Shown: one piece after another, positions 42,888-55,978 of the stretch
Layout of the letters: every line of letters starts with the position of its first letter
How positions within the stretch are numbered: the stretch's first letter is position 1
Origin: Pictodentalium vernedei
Lineage: Eukaryota > Mollusca > Scaphopoda > Dentaliida > Dentaliidae
Reading direction: 5' to 3'
DNA length: 64,000 nt
Assembly (NCBI GenBank): GCA_031216915.1
Contig: CM062297.1
Location: forward strand, 545,870,971-545,934,970
The notes under the pieces: model-generated
Told to the model about the DNA's origin: nothing
The model's database searches: none
The model's input: the letters and a program-made list of their open reading frames with translations, nothing else
Translations under genes and position numbers: made by a program

Positions 42888-43661
42888 TTGAAGAATAGGT
42901 AGATGAATTTAAAATGAAGAAATGAAATAAATTAAAAATGAAATCTAGATATTACCTATTAGAGAAGATACCTGGATTGGTTGTAGTCTTCAACAAAGGT
43001 AGAAAATAATCCGTCTGTCTCGACGCGTTTCGCTTGGTTTGGCTTTTTCAAAGAGACTTTGAGGAAAATGATTCCAACTTTGGGAGGGCATGCATGGTAT
43101 ATATCCATATGTGGGCTGGGGGTGTTTTTCACAGCTCAGTACATAATTAAACTCGGTAACAAGCTGACAAATGTCACTCATCTAATTAATTCTTTTCAAT
43201 CTGAGATGTCCCAAGTTTGTTTTTCACAACTCAGTTTGTGTCGTCCAAACAAGTTAGATGAAGCCCTATTGATTGGCTTCCATTGAATTTTAATCAGTCA
43301 GTGAGTGGTTTACTTTACTGACCCCATGAAGCCCTATTGGTTGGCTTTGATTTAAGTAAAACCAATCGGGAGCGGTTTGCTTTACTGGCTTCAGAAGTAT
43401 GTGAAAATAATATGAAAAAATTGTTTGATAAAATATATTGTGACTAAAGAAATAAATGAAAAAATAACGCCAAAGATCATGATGCCTCACGAATGTTATC
43501 AGTTGGAATGAATATCCCCCGACGGAGGTTTATGACGGAAAATATTTTACACCACGTAGAAATTGTGTGTTTTACCTTCTGAACCTCTACATTGTGTGAA
43601 AGGTATGAAAAATTAAATAAAAATAATAATTTAAATAAATGAATCAAATAAATGAATCAAA

Positions 43662-43708
<47 letters not shown>

Positions 43709-43846
43709 AAATTAATAAAAAATTAAAAATAATCAATAAATAAATATATAAATAAATAAATAATAATTTTATTTAGGAAATACATACACATGATTGAAAT
43801 TAGAACCTATTTTGTTTTTGGGCATATATGAACTCTGGCACTCGCC
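42888..43846 (-). other. PLE A 5' region
   Basis: Non-coding. It contains a short hairpin, CAAAG-TCT-CTTTG (minus strand, about 43050-43062), and a GCGAAACGCGTCGAGACAGA box, both repeated in copies C-E. An (AAAT)n tract lies near the outer end. No hammerhead ribozyme core was found. Confidence 0.6.
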
Positions 43847-43855
43847 TGTGTGTGT

Positions 43856-44630
43856 TTGAGGTTAAAAAATCGCACTGGCACAGACATTTCATACTGAAAC
43901 GTTTTTTTCTTTTAATATGCCGCCGAAAAATTGTTTTCATTTACTGAACCCAGAGGGGTTTCAAACATGACAAAAAATTACACCAAATTTGATTTAAACT
44001 AAGTGATGAGCTTAGGAACTGGTTAAACTGACTGGCAATAATTGATGTTATTCATTGATGGGCTCTAATTTAGTCCTTACAAGGATGTTACGCAAGCTTT
44101 TGTTTTTCTTATAGGCGATGACAGGTCGAAGATTCAAAGGTTCATTTAATTTAGCATTGGTAAAATTGAATTCATCTTTTAACATTTTTGCTATTTCGAT
44201 ATTCATTCTGTTGTACGTTAAAGTGAAAGGAATGATGGACCTCCTTTCGCATTCGCCCTCTGATATGTTCATACCAAATGGCCAGAGGGTTTGAAGCGTA
44301 TTGATCCAAAAAGCTTCACGTTTTTTTCTAAATTCATCCGTTTCTTCTAATGTGTCTTTAATTGGTGGTTGTTCAATTGGGTGGATTTCGAAATCGTCCA
44401 AAGAATGGCCAGGAAGGTTAAAATGTTGTGCTACTGGGGCATCAGCATTATGTTTTATATCCTGTTTGTGTCTAGTAGCACGTTCTCGAAAAGGATTTTG
44501 ACTTTGACCAACATACTGTTTCCGACATCGCTTACAAGTGATAAGGTAAATAATGTTTGGTGAATCACAATGGAGGGGGTTACGGATCTGATAATGATTT
44601 TTCGTTTGTTCGGAGGAAAATTCCTCTTTC
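43856..44630 (-). mobile_element. Penelope-like element B, 5'-truncated
   Basis: Keeps only the 3' region and the ORF2 C terminus (GIY-YIG). It is broken at 44630, directly joined to segment S. Its sequence variants match copy A. Confidence 0.9.

Positions 44631-44632
<2 letters not shown>
44048..44632 (-). pseudogene. PLE B ORF2 remnant: GIY-YIG domain only
   Basis: Codons for about the last 193 residues of ORF2, starting within KEEFSSEQTKNHY. The RT is absent, while the GIY-YIG residues (IIYLI, YVG, R, E, N) are intact. The frame continues 23 codons into segment S as far as GTG 44701, giving an open 217-codon fusion with no ATG. Confidence 0.8.
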
Positions 44633-46159
<1,527 letters not shown>

Positions 46160-46347
46160 AGGTTAAAAAATCGCACTGGCACAGACATTTCCTACTGAAA
46201 CGTTTTTTTCTTTTAATATGCCGCTGAAAAATTGTTTTCATTTACTGAACCCTGATGGGTTTCAAACGTAACAAAAAAGTACATAAAATTGATTTAAACT
46301 AAGTGATGAGCTTAGGAACTGGTTAAACTGACTGGCAATAATTGATG

Positions 46348-48720
46348 TTATTCATTGATGGGCTCTAATTTAGTCCTTACAAGGATGTTACGCAAGCTTT
46401 TGTTTTTCTTATAGGCGATGACAGGTCGAAGATTCAAAGGTTCATTTAATTTAGCATTGGTAAAATTGAATTCATCTTTTAACATTTTTGCTATTTCGAT
46501 ATTCATTCTGTTGTACGTTAAAGTGAAAGGAATGATGGACCTCCTTTCGCATTCGCCCTCTGATATGTTCATACCAAATGGCCAGAGGGTTTGAAGCGTA
46601 TTGATCCAAAAAGCTTCACGTTTTTTTCTAAATTCATCCGTTTCTTCTAATGTGTCTTTAATTGGTGGTTGTTCAATAGGATGGATTTCGAAATCGTCCA
46701 AAGAATGGCCAGGAAGGTTAAAATGTTGTGCTACTGGGGCATCAGCATTATGTTTTATATCCTGTTTGTGTCTAGTAGCACGTTCTCGGAAAGGATTTTG
46801 ACTTTGACCAACATACTGTTTCCGACATCGCTTACAAGTGATAAGGTAAATAATGTTTGGTGAATCACAATGGAGGGGGTTACGGATCTGATAATGATTT
46901 TTCGTTTGTTCGGAGGAAAATTCCTCTTTCTGATCAGGCATAAAAGTATGCAGTCTACAACGAGGCTTTTTGCAATTAAATACCGCGCCACTACTATTTT
47001 GCAACGGTCTGTTGTGTTCAATCTTCAGTGGTTCGAAATCGGTAGTTTCAGCTGGACTTTCGAGCTTTTTCAGGGTTTGGGATTTCAGGCTACGCAGAAG
47101 GCGCAGCGAGTACCCTCTCGATCTGAGGGCGCCAAATAGAGTGGAACAAGCCTCATTGAAATTTACCTTATCACTTGAATTGCGGTGGAAACGAATGAGT
47201 TGTGATTTGATGATACCTTTAAATGTATGTTGAGGATGAAATGATTTTGTGTGCAACAATTGATGTGAATCAGTTGGTTTAAAATACACTTTATAATCTA
47301 AATGACCGGACGCCTGAAATTGCTTGCCTTTATACACGGTCACATCGAGAAAATCAACAGAATTTTCACTGATAGTAGCTTTCAATTTAATATTTGGATC
47401 GTGATTGTTCAAAATTTCTAAAAATTCATCAAAATCTTCTTTTGAATGTTCCCAAATAATAAAAATGTCATCTAAATACCTGAGATATACGAGAGGATGC
47501 TTTGCACATTTGCTTAAGGCATTTTCCTCCCATTCCGCTACATAAATGCTTGCAAAATTAGGACTGAATCTTTTGCCCATAGGACAACCCATTATTTGTA
47601 GAAAATATTCTCCATTGAATTGAAAGTCATTACCTTTTAAGCTCAGCTCTAAAAGATCCAAAATTTGTTCATCCGGGCGTTTCGCATCCGGATATTTTTC
47701 AAATGCATTTTTAACTGATTTAACACCTTTATCAATATCAATGTTCGTATACATACTGTCGATATCCAAAGTAGCCAGAATTGCATTTTTCGATATTTTC
47801 AATTTCGAAATTTTTGACAGGAAATCCTGTGTATTTTTTAGATAGCTCGGATGTCTATTTGCTATAGGTTTCAGATGATAATCAATTAATTCCGAGATCG
47901 CATAAGATTCCGAATTACAATCTGATACAATTGGCCTCCCGGGTGGAGTTAAGTCATCCGTCCATGAAGAACGGTCTTTGTGGATCTTTGGTAGGATATA
48001 AAATTGTCTTGTTTGAGCACTGAGCTTAGCTGTTAAATATTTCAATTGTTTTTTGGTAATGTGACCTTCGTCGAGGAGAAATTTTAAGATCTTATTGAAT
48101 TTTTCGATATTACTAGGCCAAATAAGTGAATCTATTTTCTTATAATGTTTTGTATTGCTGAGTTGTCTCATGGCTTCCTTTATATAATTATCCCGAGATA
48201 GAACAACTACCGACCCACCTTTGTCGGCTGGTTTAATTACTAATTTCTTATTTTTTCGAAGTTTCGTGAGGGCTCTCCGTTCACCAGCTGTTAAATTGTC
48301 TTTATCGGAGAGTATGTTCATGCTGAACACCTTTTTGATGATTCGTTTGCTAGCCTCAATAATTTCGGGATCTACTTCACTATCTGGAGGTGACCAACCA
48401 GATGATTCTGTAAAAGGAAGTTTCCGACCGCTGGAGTTTCTAAAGCGGTCGGCTAATTTCATTTGCCTAAGAAAATTACAGTTGTATGATGGTACATTTG
48501 TTTGGTTATCAGTTTTAGGCTTGGGTGTTGGTACAAAAGTTAAACCGCGATCTAAAAGAGATTTCTCTTGGGTTGTTAGGTCATTGGTGCCAGACAGGTT
48601 AACCACATTAGTTCCTAATCCCACATCTGTTAGGCGGCTGTTACCTTTGCCTTTACTTAGTTTAAATTTAGGTGGTTCAACCAGTGATCGTACATAATAT
48701 TGGCGGTTCTCGTGGTCCAA
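46348..48720 (-). CDS. PLE C ORF2: reverse transcriptase with GIY-YIG endonuclease
   Basis: 790 codons, intact, with the same domains and catalytic residues as copy A. It differs from A at only five residues (65 A/T, 67 N/K, 76 L/V, 129 Q/K, 473 Q/H) although silent changes are more frequent, which suggests that both lineages were active under selection. Starts at a TTG codon within the ORF1 overlap. Confidence 0.93.
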   Translation of the reverse strand: MDHENRQYYVRSLVEPPKFKLSKGKGNSRLTDVGLGTNVVNLSGTNDLTTQEKSLLDRGLTFVPTPKPKTDNQTNVPSYNCNFLRQMKLADRFRNSSGRKLPFTESSGWSPPDSEVDPEIIEASKRIIKKVFSMNILSDKDNLTAGERRALTKLRKNKKLVIKPADKGGSVVVLSRDNYIKEAMRQLSNTKHYKKIDSLIWPSNIEKFNKILKFLLDEGHITKKQLKYLTAKLSAQTRQFYILPKIHKDRSSWTDDLTPPGRPIVSDCNSESYAISELIDYHLKPIANRHPSYLKNTQDFLSKISKLKISKNAILATLDIDSMYTNIDIDKGVKSVKNAFEKYPDAKRPDEQILDLLELSLKGNDFQFNGEYFLQIMGCPMGKRFSPNFASIYVAEWEENALSKCAKHPLVYLRYLDDIFIIWEHSKEDFDEFLEILNNHDPNIKLKATISENSVDFLDVTVYKGKQFQASGHLDYKVYFKPTDSHQLLHTKSFHPQHTFKGIIKSQLIRFHRNSSDKVNFNEACSTLFGALRSRGYSLRLLRSLKSQTLKKLESPAETTDFEPLKIEHNRPLQNSSGAVFNCKKPRCRLHTFMPDQKEEFSSEQTKNHYQIRNPLHCDSPNIIYLITCKRCRKQYVGQSQNPFRERATRHKQDIKHNADAPVAQHFNLPGHSLDDFEIHPIEQPPIKDTLEETDEFRKKREAFWINTLQTLWPFGMNISEGECERRSIIPFTLTYNRMNIEIAKMLKDEFNFTNAKLNEPLNLRPVIAYKKNKSLRNILVRTKLEPINE

Positions 48721-50153
48721 TGGATTAAATCCTGAGCAACATCAAACTTCGCGTCATCAATTTTTGGTATCACGTTAACGTCCTTCACTTTCCGAATGGT
48801 TTCGTTGATGATGCTCAGGGTTCTCCTCTCAGCTTGAGGGAGTTTTTGCGAAAAGTTTAGTTCAGCGAAATAAATTTTTGCGGATCTGAACTTGACCCTG
48901 ATATCGCTAAGCATATTCCGCAACTGCTTAACTACGAGATCAGAATTATCGTTTCGAGAATTCACGCCAATATTTAATAATATTTTTTGGGGACTGGACT
49001 GGCCCCTGTGCCCTTTAAACATAGAGCGCAGATGATTGAATTTGGCGCCGGGGTAACACTCCACCTGGATGTCCGGATGGGGATTTCGATCAATGCGTCC
49101 TAAATTTGAACTTCCAATCATAAGGATGTTTTTACAAACATCGGGGAGGCGCCAATTCCTTTTGTCAAAATTAACTCCGCTTTTATGCCGAAACTGGGAG
49201 AATTTAGAATCAAATGAGCGGCCCGAGTTGCGGCTCGGTGATTTGACTTTCTCTGAGTACGATATACCTGGTTGAACCACACTAGAGGCAGGAGAAGGGG
49301 GAGAAGAAACAGAAACAGGAGAGGAAACAGAAGCAGGAGAAGAAACAGAAGGAGGAGGAGTTCTAGTGAGAGCACTTGGAGAACCAGAGAAGAAAGGCTG
49401 AGGAGGAGTAGGAGGTAGAGGAGCAAGACGAGGCGAGACAGCGTTACTCAATTTGCGAGCATCTTCAGTCGCAATATGGACCGGGGATGTTTGCAAATTG
49501 AGGCGCTTACTCTGAGAGAAAGAAGAAGTAGAAGGAAAAGAAGAGGGAGAAGTGCTTTGCCTTGATCTTTTCTTATTTTGCTTTTCGCGTTGGGGTAGAG
49601 GGACAACACGGGCCGGAGTTTGCTTGCTCCCTCCCGTATTGTTCCTTACTCCAGACGCTGGGCGAAGTTCCGAAATGTAAGACTCATAGGCCGAAATAGT
49701 CTTATCTGTCAACTTATTTTTAAAGTTCTTTTTAGCCCAGATCAAGGCACGCGCCGAAGCGCTGTTGAAGTCTATTTTTTCGAGTCCAGGAGGTGGTCGC
49801 ATAGCCAAAGTTATCTTAGACTTCAACTGGTTTAAATTTACCTTATAATGCTCAACTAAAGCATTTAACGTTTGATTGGCCCATCCCACACTAATCTGTC
49901 GAAAAACAGAAAAAATGTGTGGGGTGGGAAGAGCTGGCTTTAGAAAGCCACCTAACTCATCAACTTTCTTCTCCAGCTGTTTCGGGAAATCCCGATTTGC
50001 CAAATGGTGCTCTAACAGCCCAATGTGGTGCAAACATTGAAGCACCTGAAACAAAGCCTTGACCAGCCTAGAATAAGCCTGGAACGATTGTTCCTGGCCA
50101 GTTCCGGACTGGGCAACTCTCTGCCTCAGATGCCTCTGCCCTTTTCTTGCCAT
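48657..50153 (-). CDS. PLE C ORF1: SGNH-hydrolase-like protein
   Basis: 498 codons from ATG 50153. Compared with A, the N terminus is changed (MARKGQRHLRQRVAQSGTGQ) and the Pro/Ser linker is one residue shorter, while the SGNH-like C-terminal part (NILMIGSSNL, LLNIGVNSRN, DLIHW) is the same. Ends with the same twin slippery site. Confidence 0.8.
   Translation of the reverse strand: MARKGQRHLRQRVAQSGTGQEQSFQAYSRLVKALFQVLQCLHHIGLLEHHLANRDFPKQLEKKVDELGGFLKPALPTPHIFSVFRQISVGWANQTLNALVEHYKVNLNQLKSKITLAMRPPPGLEKIDFNSASARALIWAKKNFKNKLTDKTISAYESYISELRPASGVRNNTGGSKQTPARVVPLPQREKQNKKRSRQSTSPSSFPSTSSFSQSKRLNLQTSPVHIATEDARKLSNAVSPRLAPLPPTPPQPFFSGSPSALTRTPPPSVSSPASVSSPVSVSSPPSPASSVVQPGISYSEKVKSPSRNSGRSFDSKFSQFRHKSGVNFDKRNWRLPDVCKNILMIGSSNLGRIDRNPHPDIQVECYPGAKFNHLRSMFKGHRGQSSPQKILLNIGVNSRNDNSDLVVKQLRNMLSDIRVKFRSAKIYFAELNFSQKLPQAERRTLSIINETIRKVKDVNVIPKIDDAKFDVAQDLIHWTTRTANIMYDHWLNHLNLN
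48660..48669 (-). promoter_or_regulatory. Twin -1 frameshift slippery site, PLE C
   Basis: Identical to copy A: AAATTTAAAC followed by TAA on the minus strand. Confidence 0.75.
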
Positions 50154-50936
50154 TGTTAAAGAAAGTAGTTGAATTAAGTATAAATAAAATATAAAAGTGA
50201 TGAAATAAATAAAATTGGAAAATTAGATATTACCTATTAAAGAAGATACCTGGATTGGTTGCAGTCTTCAGCAAAGGTACAAAATAATCCGTCTGTCTCG
50301 ACGCGTTTCGCTTGGTTTGGCTTTTTCAAAGAGACTTTGAGGAAAATGAATCCAACTTTGGGAGGGCATGCATGGTATATATCCAAATGTGGGCTGGGGG
50401 TGTTTTTCACAGCTCAGTACATAATTAAACTCAGTAACAAGCTGACAAATGTCACTCATCTAATTAATTCTTTTCAATCTGAGATGTCCCAAGTTTGTTT
50501 TTCACAACTCAGTTTGTATGGTCCAAACAAATTAGATGAAGCCCTATTGATTGGCTTCCATTGAATTTTAATCAGTCAGTGAGTGGTTTGCTTTACTGAC
50601 CCCATGAAGCCCCATTGGTTGGCTTTGATTTAAGTAAAACCAATCGGGAGCGGTTTGCTTTACTGGCTTCAGAAGTATGTGAAAATAATATGAAAAAATG
50701 GTTTGATAAAATATATTGAGACTAAAGAAATAAATGAAAAAATAACGCCAAAGATCATGATGCCTCACGAATGTTATCAGTTGGAATGAATATCCCCCGA
50801 CGGAGGTTTATGACGGAAAATATTTTACACCACGTAGAAATTGTGTTTTTTACCTTGTGAACCTCTACATTGTGTGAAAGGTATGAAAAAATAAAAATAA
50901 AAATAATAATTTAAATAAATGAATCAACCAAATAAG

Positions 50937-50995
<59 letters not shown>

Positions 50996-51126
50996 ACATT
51001 ACTAAAAAATAATCAATAAATAAATATATAAATAAATAAATAATAATTTTATTTAGGAAATACATACACATGATTGAAATTGGAACCTATTTTGTTTTGG
51101 GGCATATATGAACTCTGGCACTCGCC

Positions 51127-51135
51127 TGTGTGTGT
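51127..51135. repeat. Short (GT)n junction C/D
   Basis: GTGTGTGT between the 5' end of C and the 3' end of D; the same short junction occurs at 43847, about 56110 and about 61100. Confidence 0.8.
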
Positions 51136-51326
51136 TTGAGGTTAAAAAATCGCACTGGCACAGACATTTCCTACTGAAACGTTTTTTTCTTTTAATATGC
51201 CGCTGAAAAATTGTTTTCATTTACTGAACCCTGATGGGTTTCAAACGTAACAAAAAAGTACATAAAATTGATTTAAACTAAGTGATGAGCTTAGGAACTG
51301 GTTAAACTGACTGGCAATAATTGATG

Positions 51327-53699
51327 TTATTCATTGATGGGCTCTAATTTAGTCCTTACAAGGATGTTACGCAAGCTTTTGTTTTTCTTATAGGCGATGA
51401 CAGGTCGAAGATTCAAAGGTTCATTTAATTTAGCATTGGTAAAATTGAATTCATCTTTTAACATTTTTGCTATTTCGATATTCATTCTGTTGTACGTTAA
51501 AGTGAAAGGAATGATGGACCTCCTTTCGCATTCGCCCTCTGATATGTTCATACCAAATGGCCAGAGGGTTTGAAGCGTATTGATCCAAAAAGCTTCACGT
51601 TTTTTTCTAAATTCATCCGTTTCTTCTAATGTGTCTTTAATTGGTGGTTGTTCAATAGGATGGATTTCGAAATCGTCCAAAGAATGGCCAGGAAGGTTAA
51701 AATGTTGTGCTACTGGGGCATCAGCATTATGTTTTATATCCTGTTTGTGTCTAGTAGCACGTTCTCGGAAAGGATTTTGACTTTGACCAACATACTGTTT
51801 CCGACATCGCTTACAAGTGATAAGGTAAATAATGTTTGGTGAATCACAATGGAGGGGGTTACGGATCTGATAATGATTTTTCGTTTGTTCGGAGGAAAAT
51901 TCCTCTTTCTGATCAGGCATAAAAGTATGCAGTCTACAACGAGGCTTTTTGCAATTAAATACCGCGCCACTACTATTTTGCAACGGTCTGTTGTGTTCAA
52001 TCTTCAGTGGTTCGAAATCGGTAGTTTCAGCTGGACTTTCGAGCTTTTTCAGGGTTTGGGATTTCAGGCTACGCAGAAGGCGCAGCGAGTACCCTCTCGA
52101 TCTGAGGGCGCCAAATAGAGTGGAACAAGCCTCATTGAAATTTACCTTATCACTTGAATTGCGGTGGAAACGAATGAGTTGTGATTTGATGATACCTTTA
52201 AATGTATGTTGAGGATGAAATGATTTTGTGTGCAACAATTGATGTGAATCAGTTGGTTTAAAATACACTTTATAATCTAAATGACCGGACGCCTGAAATT
52301 GCTTGCCTTTATACACGGTCACATCGAGAAAATCAACAGAATTTTCACTGATAGTAGCTTTCAATTTAATATTTGGATCGTGATTGTTCAAAATTTCTAA
52401 AAATTCATCAAAATCTTCTTTTGAATGTTCCCAAATAATAAAAATGTCATCTAAATACCTGAGATATACGAGAGGATGCTTTGCACATTTGCTTAAGGCA
52501 TTTTCCTCCCATTCCGCTACATAAATGCTTGCAAAATTAGGACTGAATCTTTTGCCCATAGGACAACCCATTATTTGTAGAAAATATTCTCCATTGAATT
52601 GAAAGTCATTACCTTTTAAGCTCAGCTCTAAAAGATCCAAAATTTGTTCATCCGGGCGTTTCGCATCCGGATATTTTTCAAATGCATTTTTAACTGATTT
52701 AACACCTTTATCAATATCAATGTTCGTATACATACTGTCGATATCCAAAGTAGCCAGAATTGCATTTTTCGATATTTTCAATTTCGAAATTTTTGACAGG
52801 AAATCCTGTGTATTTTTTAGATAGCTCGGATGTCTATTTGCTATAGGTTTCAGATGATAATCAATTAATTCCGAGATCGCATAAGATTCCGAATTACAAT
52901 CTGATACAATTGGCCTCCCGGGTGGAGTTAAGTCATCCGTCCATGAAGAACGGTCTTTGTGGATCTTTGGTAGGATATAAAATTGTCTTGTTTGAGCACT
53001 GAGCTTAGCTGTTAAATATTTCAATTGTTTTTTGGTAATGTGACCTTCGTCGAGGAGAAATTTTAAGATCTTATTGAATTTTTCGATATTACTAGGCCAA
53101 ATAAGTGAATCTATTTTCTTATAATGTTTTGTATTGCTGAGTTGTCTCATGGCTTCCTTTATATAATTATCCCGAGATAGAACAACTACCGACCCACCTT
53201 TGTCGGCTGGTTTAATTACTAATTTCTTATTTTTTCGAAGTTTCGTGAGGGCTCTCCGTTCACCAGCTGTTAAATTGTCTTTATCGGAGAGTATGTTCAT
53301 GCTGAACACCTTTTTGATGATTCGTTTGCTAGCCTCAATAATTTCGGGATCTACTTCACTATCTGGAGGTGACCAACCAGATGATTCTGTAAAAGGAAGT
53401 TTCCGACCGCTGGAGTTTCTAAAGCGGTCGGCTAATTTCATTTGCCTAAGAAAATTACAGTTGTATGATGGTACATTTGTTTGGTTATCAGTTTTAGGCT
53501 TGGGTGTTGGTACAAAAGTTAAACCGCGATCTAAAAGAGATTTCTCTTGGGTTGTTAGGTCATTGGTGCCAGACAGGTTAACCACATTAGTTCCTAATCC
53601 CACATCTGTTAGGCGGCTGTTACCTTTGCCTTTACTTAGTTTAAATTTAGGTGGTTCAACCAGTGATCGTACATAATATTGGCGGTTCTCGTGGTCCAA
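51327..53699 (-). CDS. PLE D ORF2: reverse transcriptase with GIY-YIG endonuclease
   Basis: Protein identical to copy C over 790 residues. RT motifs A-C and GIY-YIG residues are intact. It opens without ATG in the -1 frame of ORF1. Confidence 0.93.
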   Translation of the reverse strand: MDHENRQYYVRSLVEPPKFKLSKGKGNSRLTDVGLGTNVVNLSGTNDLTTQEKSLLDRGLTFVPTPKPKTDNQTNVPSYNCNFLRQMKLADRFRNSSGRKLPFTESSGWSPPDSEVDPEIIEASKRIIKKVFSMNILSDKDNLTAGERRALTKLRKNKKLVIKPADKGGSVVVLSRDNYIKEAMRQLSNTKHYKKIDSLIWPSNIEKFNKILKFLLDEGHITKKQLKYLTAKLSAQTRQFYILPKIHKDRSSWTDDLTPPGRPIVSDCNSESYAISELIDYHLKPIANRHPSYLKNTQDFLSKISKLKISKNAILATLDIDSMYTNIDIDKGVKSVKNAFEKYPDAKRPDEQILDLLELSLKGNDFQFNGEYFLQIMGCPMGKRFSPNFASIYVAEWEENALSKCAKHPLVYLRYLDDIFIIWEHSKEDFDEFLEILNNHDPNIKLKATISENSVDFLDVTVYKGKQFQASGHLDYKVYFKPTDSHQLLHTKSFHPQHTFKGIIKSQLIRFHRNSSDKVNFNEACSTLFGALRSRGYSLRLLRSLKSQTLKKLESPAETTDFEPLKIEHNRPLQNSSGAVFNCKKPRCRLHTFMPDQKEEFSSEQTKNHYQIRNPLHCDSPNIIYLITCKRCRKQYVGQSQNPFRERATRHKQDIKHNADAPVAQHFNLPGHSLDDFEIHPIEQPPIKDTLEETDEFRKKREAFWINTLQTLWPFGMNISEGECERRSIIPFTLTYNRMNIEIAKMLKDEFNFTNAKLNEPLNLRPVIAYKKNKSLRNILVRTKLEPINE

Positions 53700-55132
53700 T
53701 GGATTAAATCCTGAGCAACATCAAACTTCGCGTCATCAATTTTTGGTATCACGTTAACGTCCTTCACTTTCCGAATGGTTTCGTTGATGATGCTCAGGGT
53801 TCTCCTCTCAGCTTGAGGGAGTTTTTGCGAAAAGTTTAGTTCAGCGAAATAAATTTTTGCGGATCTGAACTTGACCCTGATATCGCTAAGCATATTCCGC
53901 AACTGCTTAACTACGAGATCAGAATTATCGTTTCGAGAATTCACGCCAATATTTAATAATATTTTTTGGGGACTGGACTGGCCCCTGTGCCCTTTAAACA
54001 TAGAGCGCAGATGATTGAATTTGGCGCCGGGGTAACACTCCACCTGGATGTCCGGATGGGGATTTCGATCAATGCGTCCTAAATTTGAACTTCCAATCAT
54101 AAGGATGTTTTTACAAACATCGGGGAGGCGCCAATTCCTTTTGTCAAAATTAACTCCGCTTTTATGCCGAAACTGGGAGAATTTAGAATCAAATGAGCGG
54201 CCCGAGTTGCGGCTCGGTGATTTGACTTTCTCTGAGTACGATATACCTGGTTGAACCACACTAGAGGCAGGAGAAGGGGGAGAAGAAACAGAAACAGGAG
54301 AGGAAACAGAAGCAGGAGAAGAAACAGAAGGAGGAGGAGTTCTAGTGAGAGCACTTGGAGAACCAGAGAAGAAAGGCTGAGGAGGAGTAGGAGGTAGAGG
54401 AGCAAGACGAGGCGAGACAGCGTTACTCAATTTGCGAGCATCTTCAGTCGCAATATGGACCGGGGATGTTTGCAAATTGAGGCGCTTACTCTGAGAGAAA
54501 GAAGAAGTAGAAGGAAAAGAAGAGGGAGAAGTGCTTTGCCTTGATCTTTTCTTATTTTGCTTTTCGCGTTGGGGTAGAGGGACAACACGGGCCGGAGTTT
54601 GCTTGCTCCCTCCCGTATTGTTCCTTACTCCAGACGCTGGGCGAAGTTCCGAAATGTAAGACTCATAGGCCGAAATAGTCTTATCTGTCAACTTATTTTT
54701 AAAGTTCTTTTTAGCCCAGATCAAGGCACGCGCCGAAGCGCTGTTGAAGTCTATTTTTTCGAGTCCAGGAGGTGGTCGCATAGCCAAAGTTATCTTAGAC
54801 TTCAACTGGTTTAAATTTACCTTATAATGCTCAACTAAAGCATTTAACGTTTGATTGGCCCATCCCACACTAATCTGTCGAAAAACAGAAAAAATGTGTG
54901 GGGTGGGAAGAGCTGGCTTTAGAAAGCCACCTAACTCATCAACTTTCTTCTCCAGCTGTTTCGGGAAATCCCGATTTGCCAAATGGTGCTCTAACAGCCC
55001 AATGTGGTGCAAACATTGAAGCACCTGAAACAAAGCCTTGACCAGCCTAGAATAAGCCTGGAACGATTGTTCCTGGCCAGTTCCGGACTGGGCAACTCTC
55101 TGCCTCAGATGCCTCTGCCCTTTTCTTGCCAT
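53636..55132 (-). CDS. PLE D ORF1: SGNH-hydrolase-like protein
   Basis: Protein identical to copy C (498 residues, ATG 55132). Confidence 0.8.
   Translation of the reverse strand: MARKGQRHLRQRVAQSGTGQEQSFQAYSRLVKALFQVLQCLHHIGLLEHHLANRDFPKQLEKKVDELGGFLKPALPTPHIFSVFRQISVGWANQTLNALVEHYKVNLNQLKSKITLAMRPPPGLEKIDFNSASARALIWAKKNFKNKLTDKTISAYESYISELRPASGVRNNTGGSKQTPARVVPLPQREKQNKKRSRQSTSPSSFPSTSSFSQSKRLNLQTSPVHIATEDARKLSNAVSPRLAPLPPTPPQPFFSGSPSALTRTPPPSVSSPASVSSPVSVSSPPSPASSVVQPGISYSEKVKSPSRNSGRSFDSKFSQFRHKSGVNFDKRNWRLPDVCKNILMIGSSNLGRIDRNPHPDIQVECYPGAKFNHLRSMFKGHRGQSSPQKILLNIGVNSRNDNSDLVVKQLRNMLSDIRVKFRSAKIYFAELNFSQKLPQAERRTLSIINETIRKVKDVNVIPKIDDAKFDVAQDLIHWTTRTANIMYDHWLNHLNLN
53639..53648 (-). promoter_or_regulatory. 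Twin -1 frameshift slippery site, PLE D
   Basis: AAATTTAAAC-TAA on the minus strand, in phase with ORF1. Confidence 0.75.
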
Positions 55133-55915
55133 TGTTAAAGAAAGTAGTTGAATTAAGTATAAATAAAATATAAAAGTGATGAAATAAATAAAATTGGAAA
55201 ATTAGATATTACCTATTAAAGAAGATACCTGGATTGGTTGCAGTCTTCAGCAAAGGTACAAAATAATCCGTCTGTCTCGACGCGTTTCGCTTGGTTTGGC
55301 TTTTTCAAAGAGACTTTGAGGAAAATGAATCCAACTTTGGGAGGGCATGCATGGTATATATCCAAATGTGGGCTGGGGGTGTTTTTCACAGCTCAGTACA
55401 TAATTAAACTCAGTAACAAGCTGACAAATGTCACTCATCTAATTAATTCTTTTCAATCTGAGATGTCCCAAGTTTGTTTTTCACAACTCAGTTTGTATGG
55501 TCCAAACAAATTAGATGAAGCCCTATTGATTGGCTTCCATTGAATTTTAATCAGTCAGTGAGTGGTTTGCTTTACTGACCCCATGAAGCCCCATTGGTTG
55601 GCTTTGATTTAAGTAAAACCAATCGGGAGCGGTTTGCTTTACTGGCTTCAGAAGTATGTGAAAATAATATGAAAAAATGGTTTGATAAAATATATTGAGA
55701 CTAAAGAAATAAATGAAAAAATAACGCCAAAGATCATGATGCCTCACGAATGTTATCAGTTGGAATGAATATCCCCCGACGGAGGTTTATGACGGAAAAT
55801 ATTTTACACCACGTAGAAATTGTGTTTTTTACCTTGTGAACCTCTACATTGTGTGAAAGGTATGAAAAAATAAAAATAAAAATAATAATTTAAATAAATG
55901 AATCAACCAAATAAG

Positions 55916-55978
<63 letters not shown>

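Larger units (their letters stand above)
38888..43846 (-). mobile_element. Penelope-like element A, full length
   Basis: Minus-strand element of about 4.96 kb: 5' region with an (AAAT)n tract at 43650-43710, ORF1, ORF2, a 190-bp 3' region and a (GT)n end. It differs from copies C-E at scattered sites, for example CATACTGAAAC and CCCAGAGGGG in the 3' region against CCTACTGAAAC and CCCTGATGGG. Confidence 0.9.

Noticed and set aside
43006-43080. Possible hammerhead ribozyme upstream of PLE ORF1 (GCGAAACGCGTCGAGAC box on the minus strand)
   Set aside because: PLEs often carry hammerheads and the GAAAC box fits, but I found no CUGANGA box at a workable distance on either strand.
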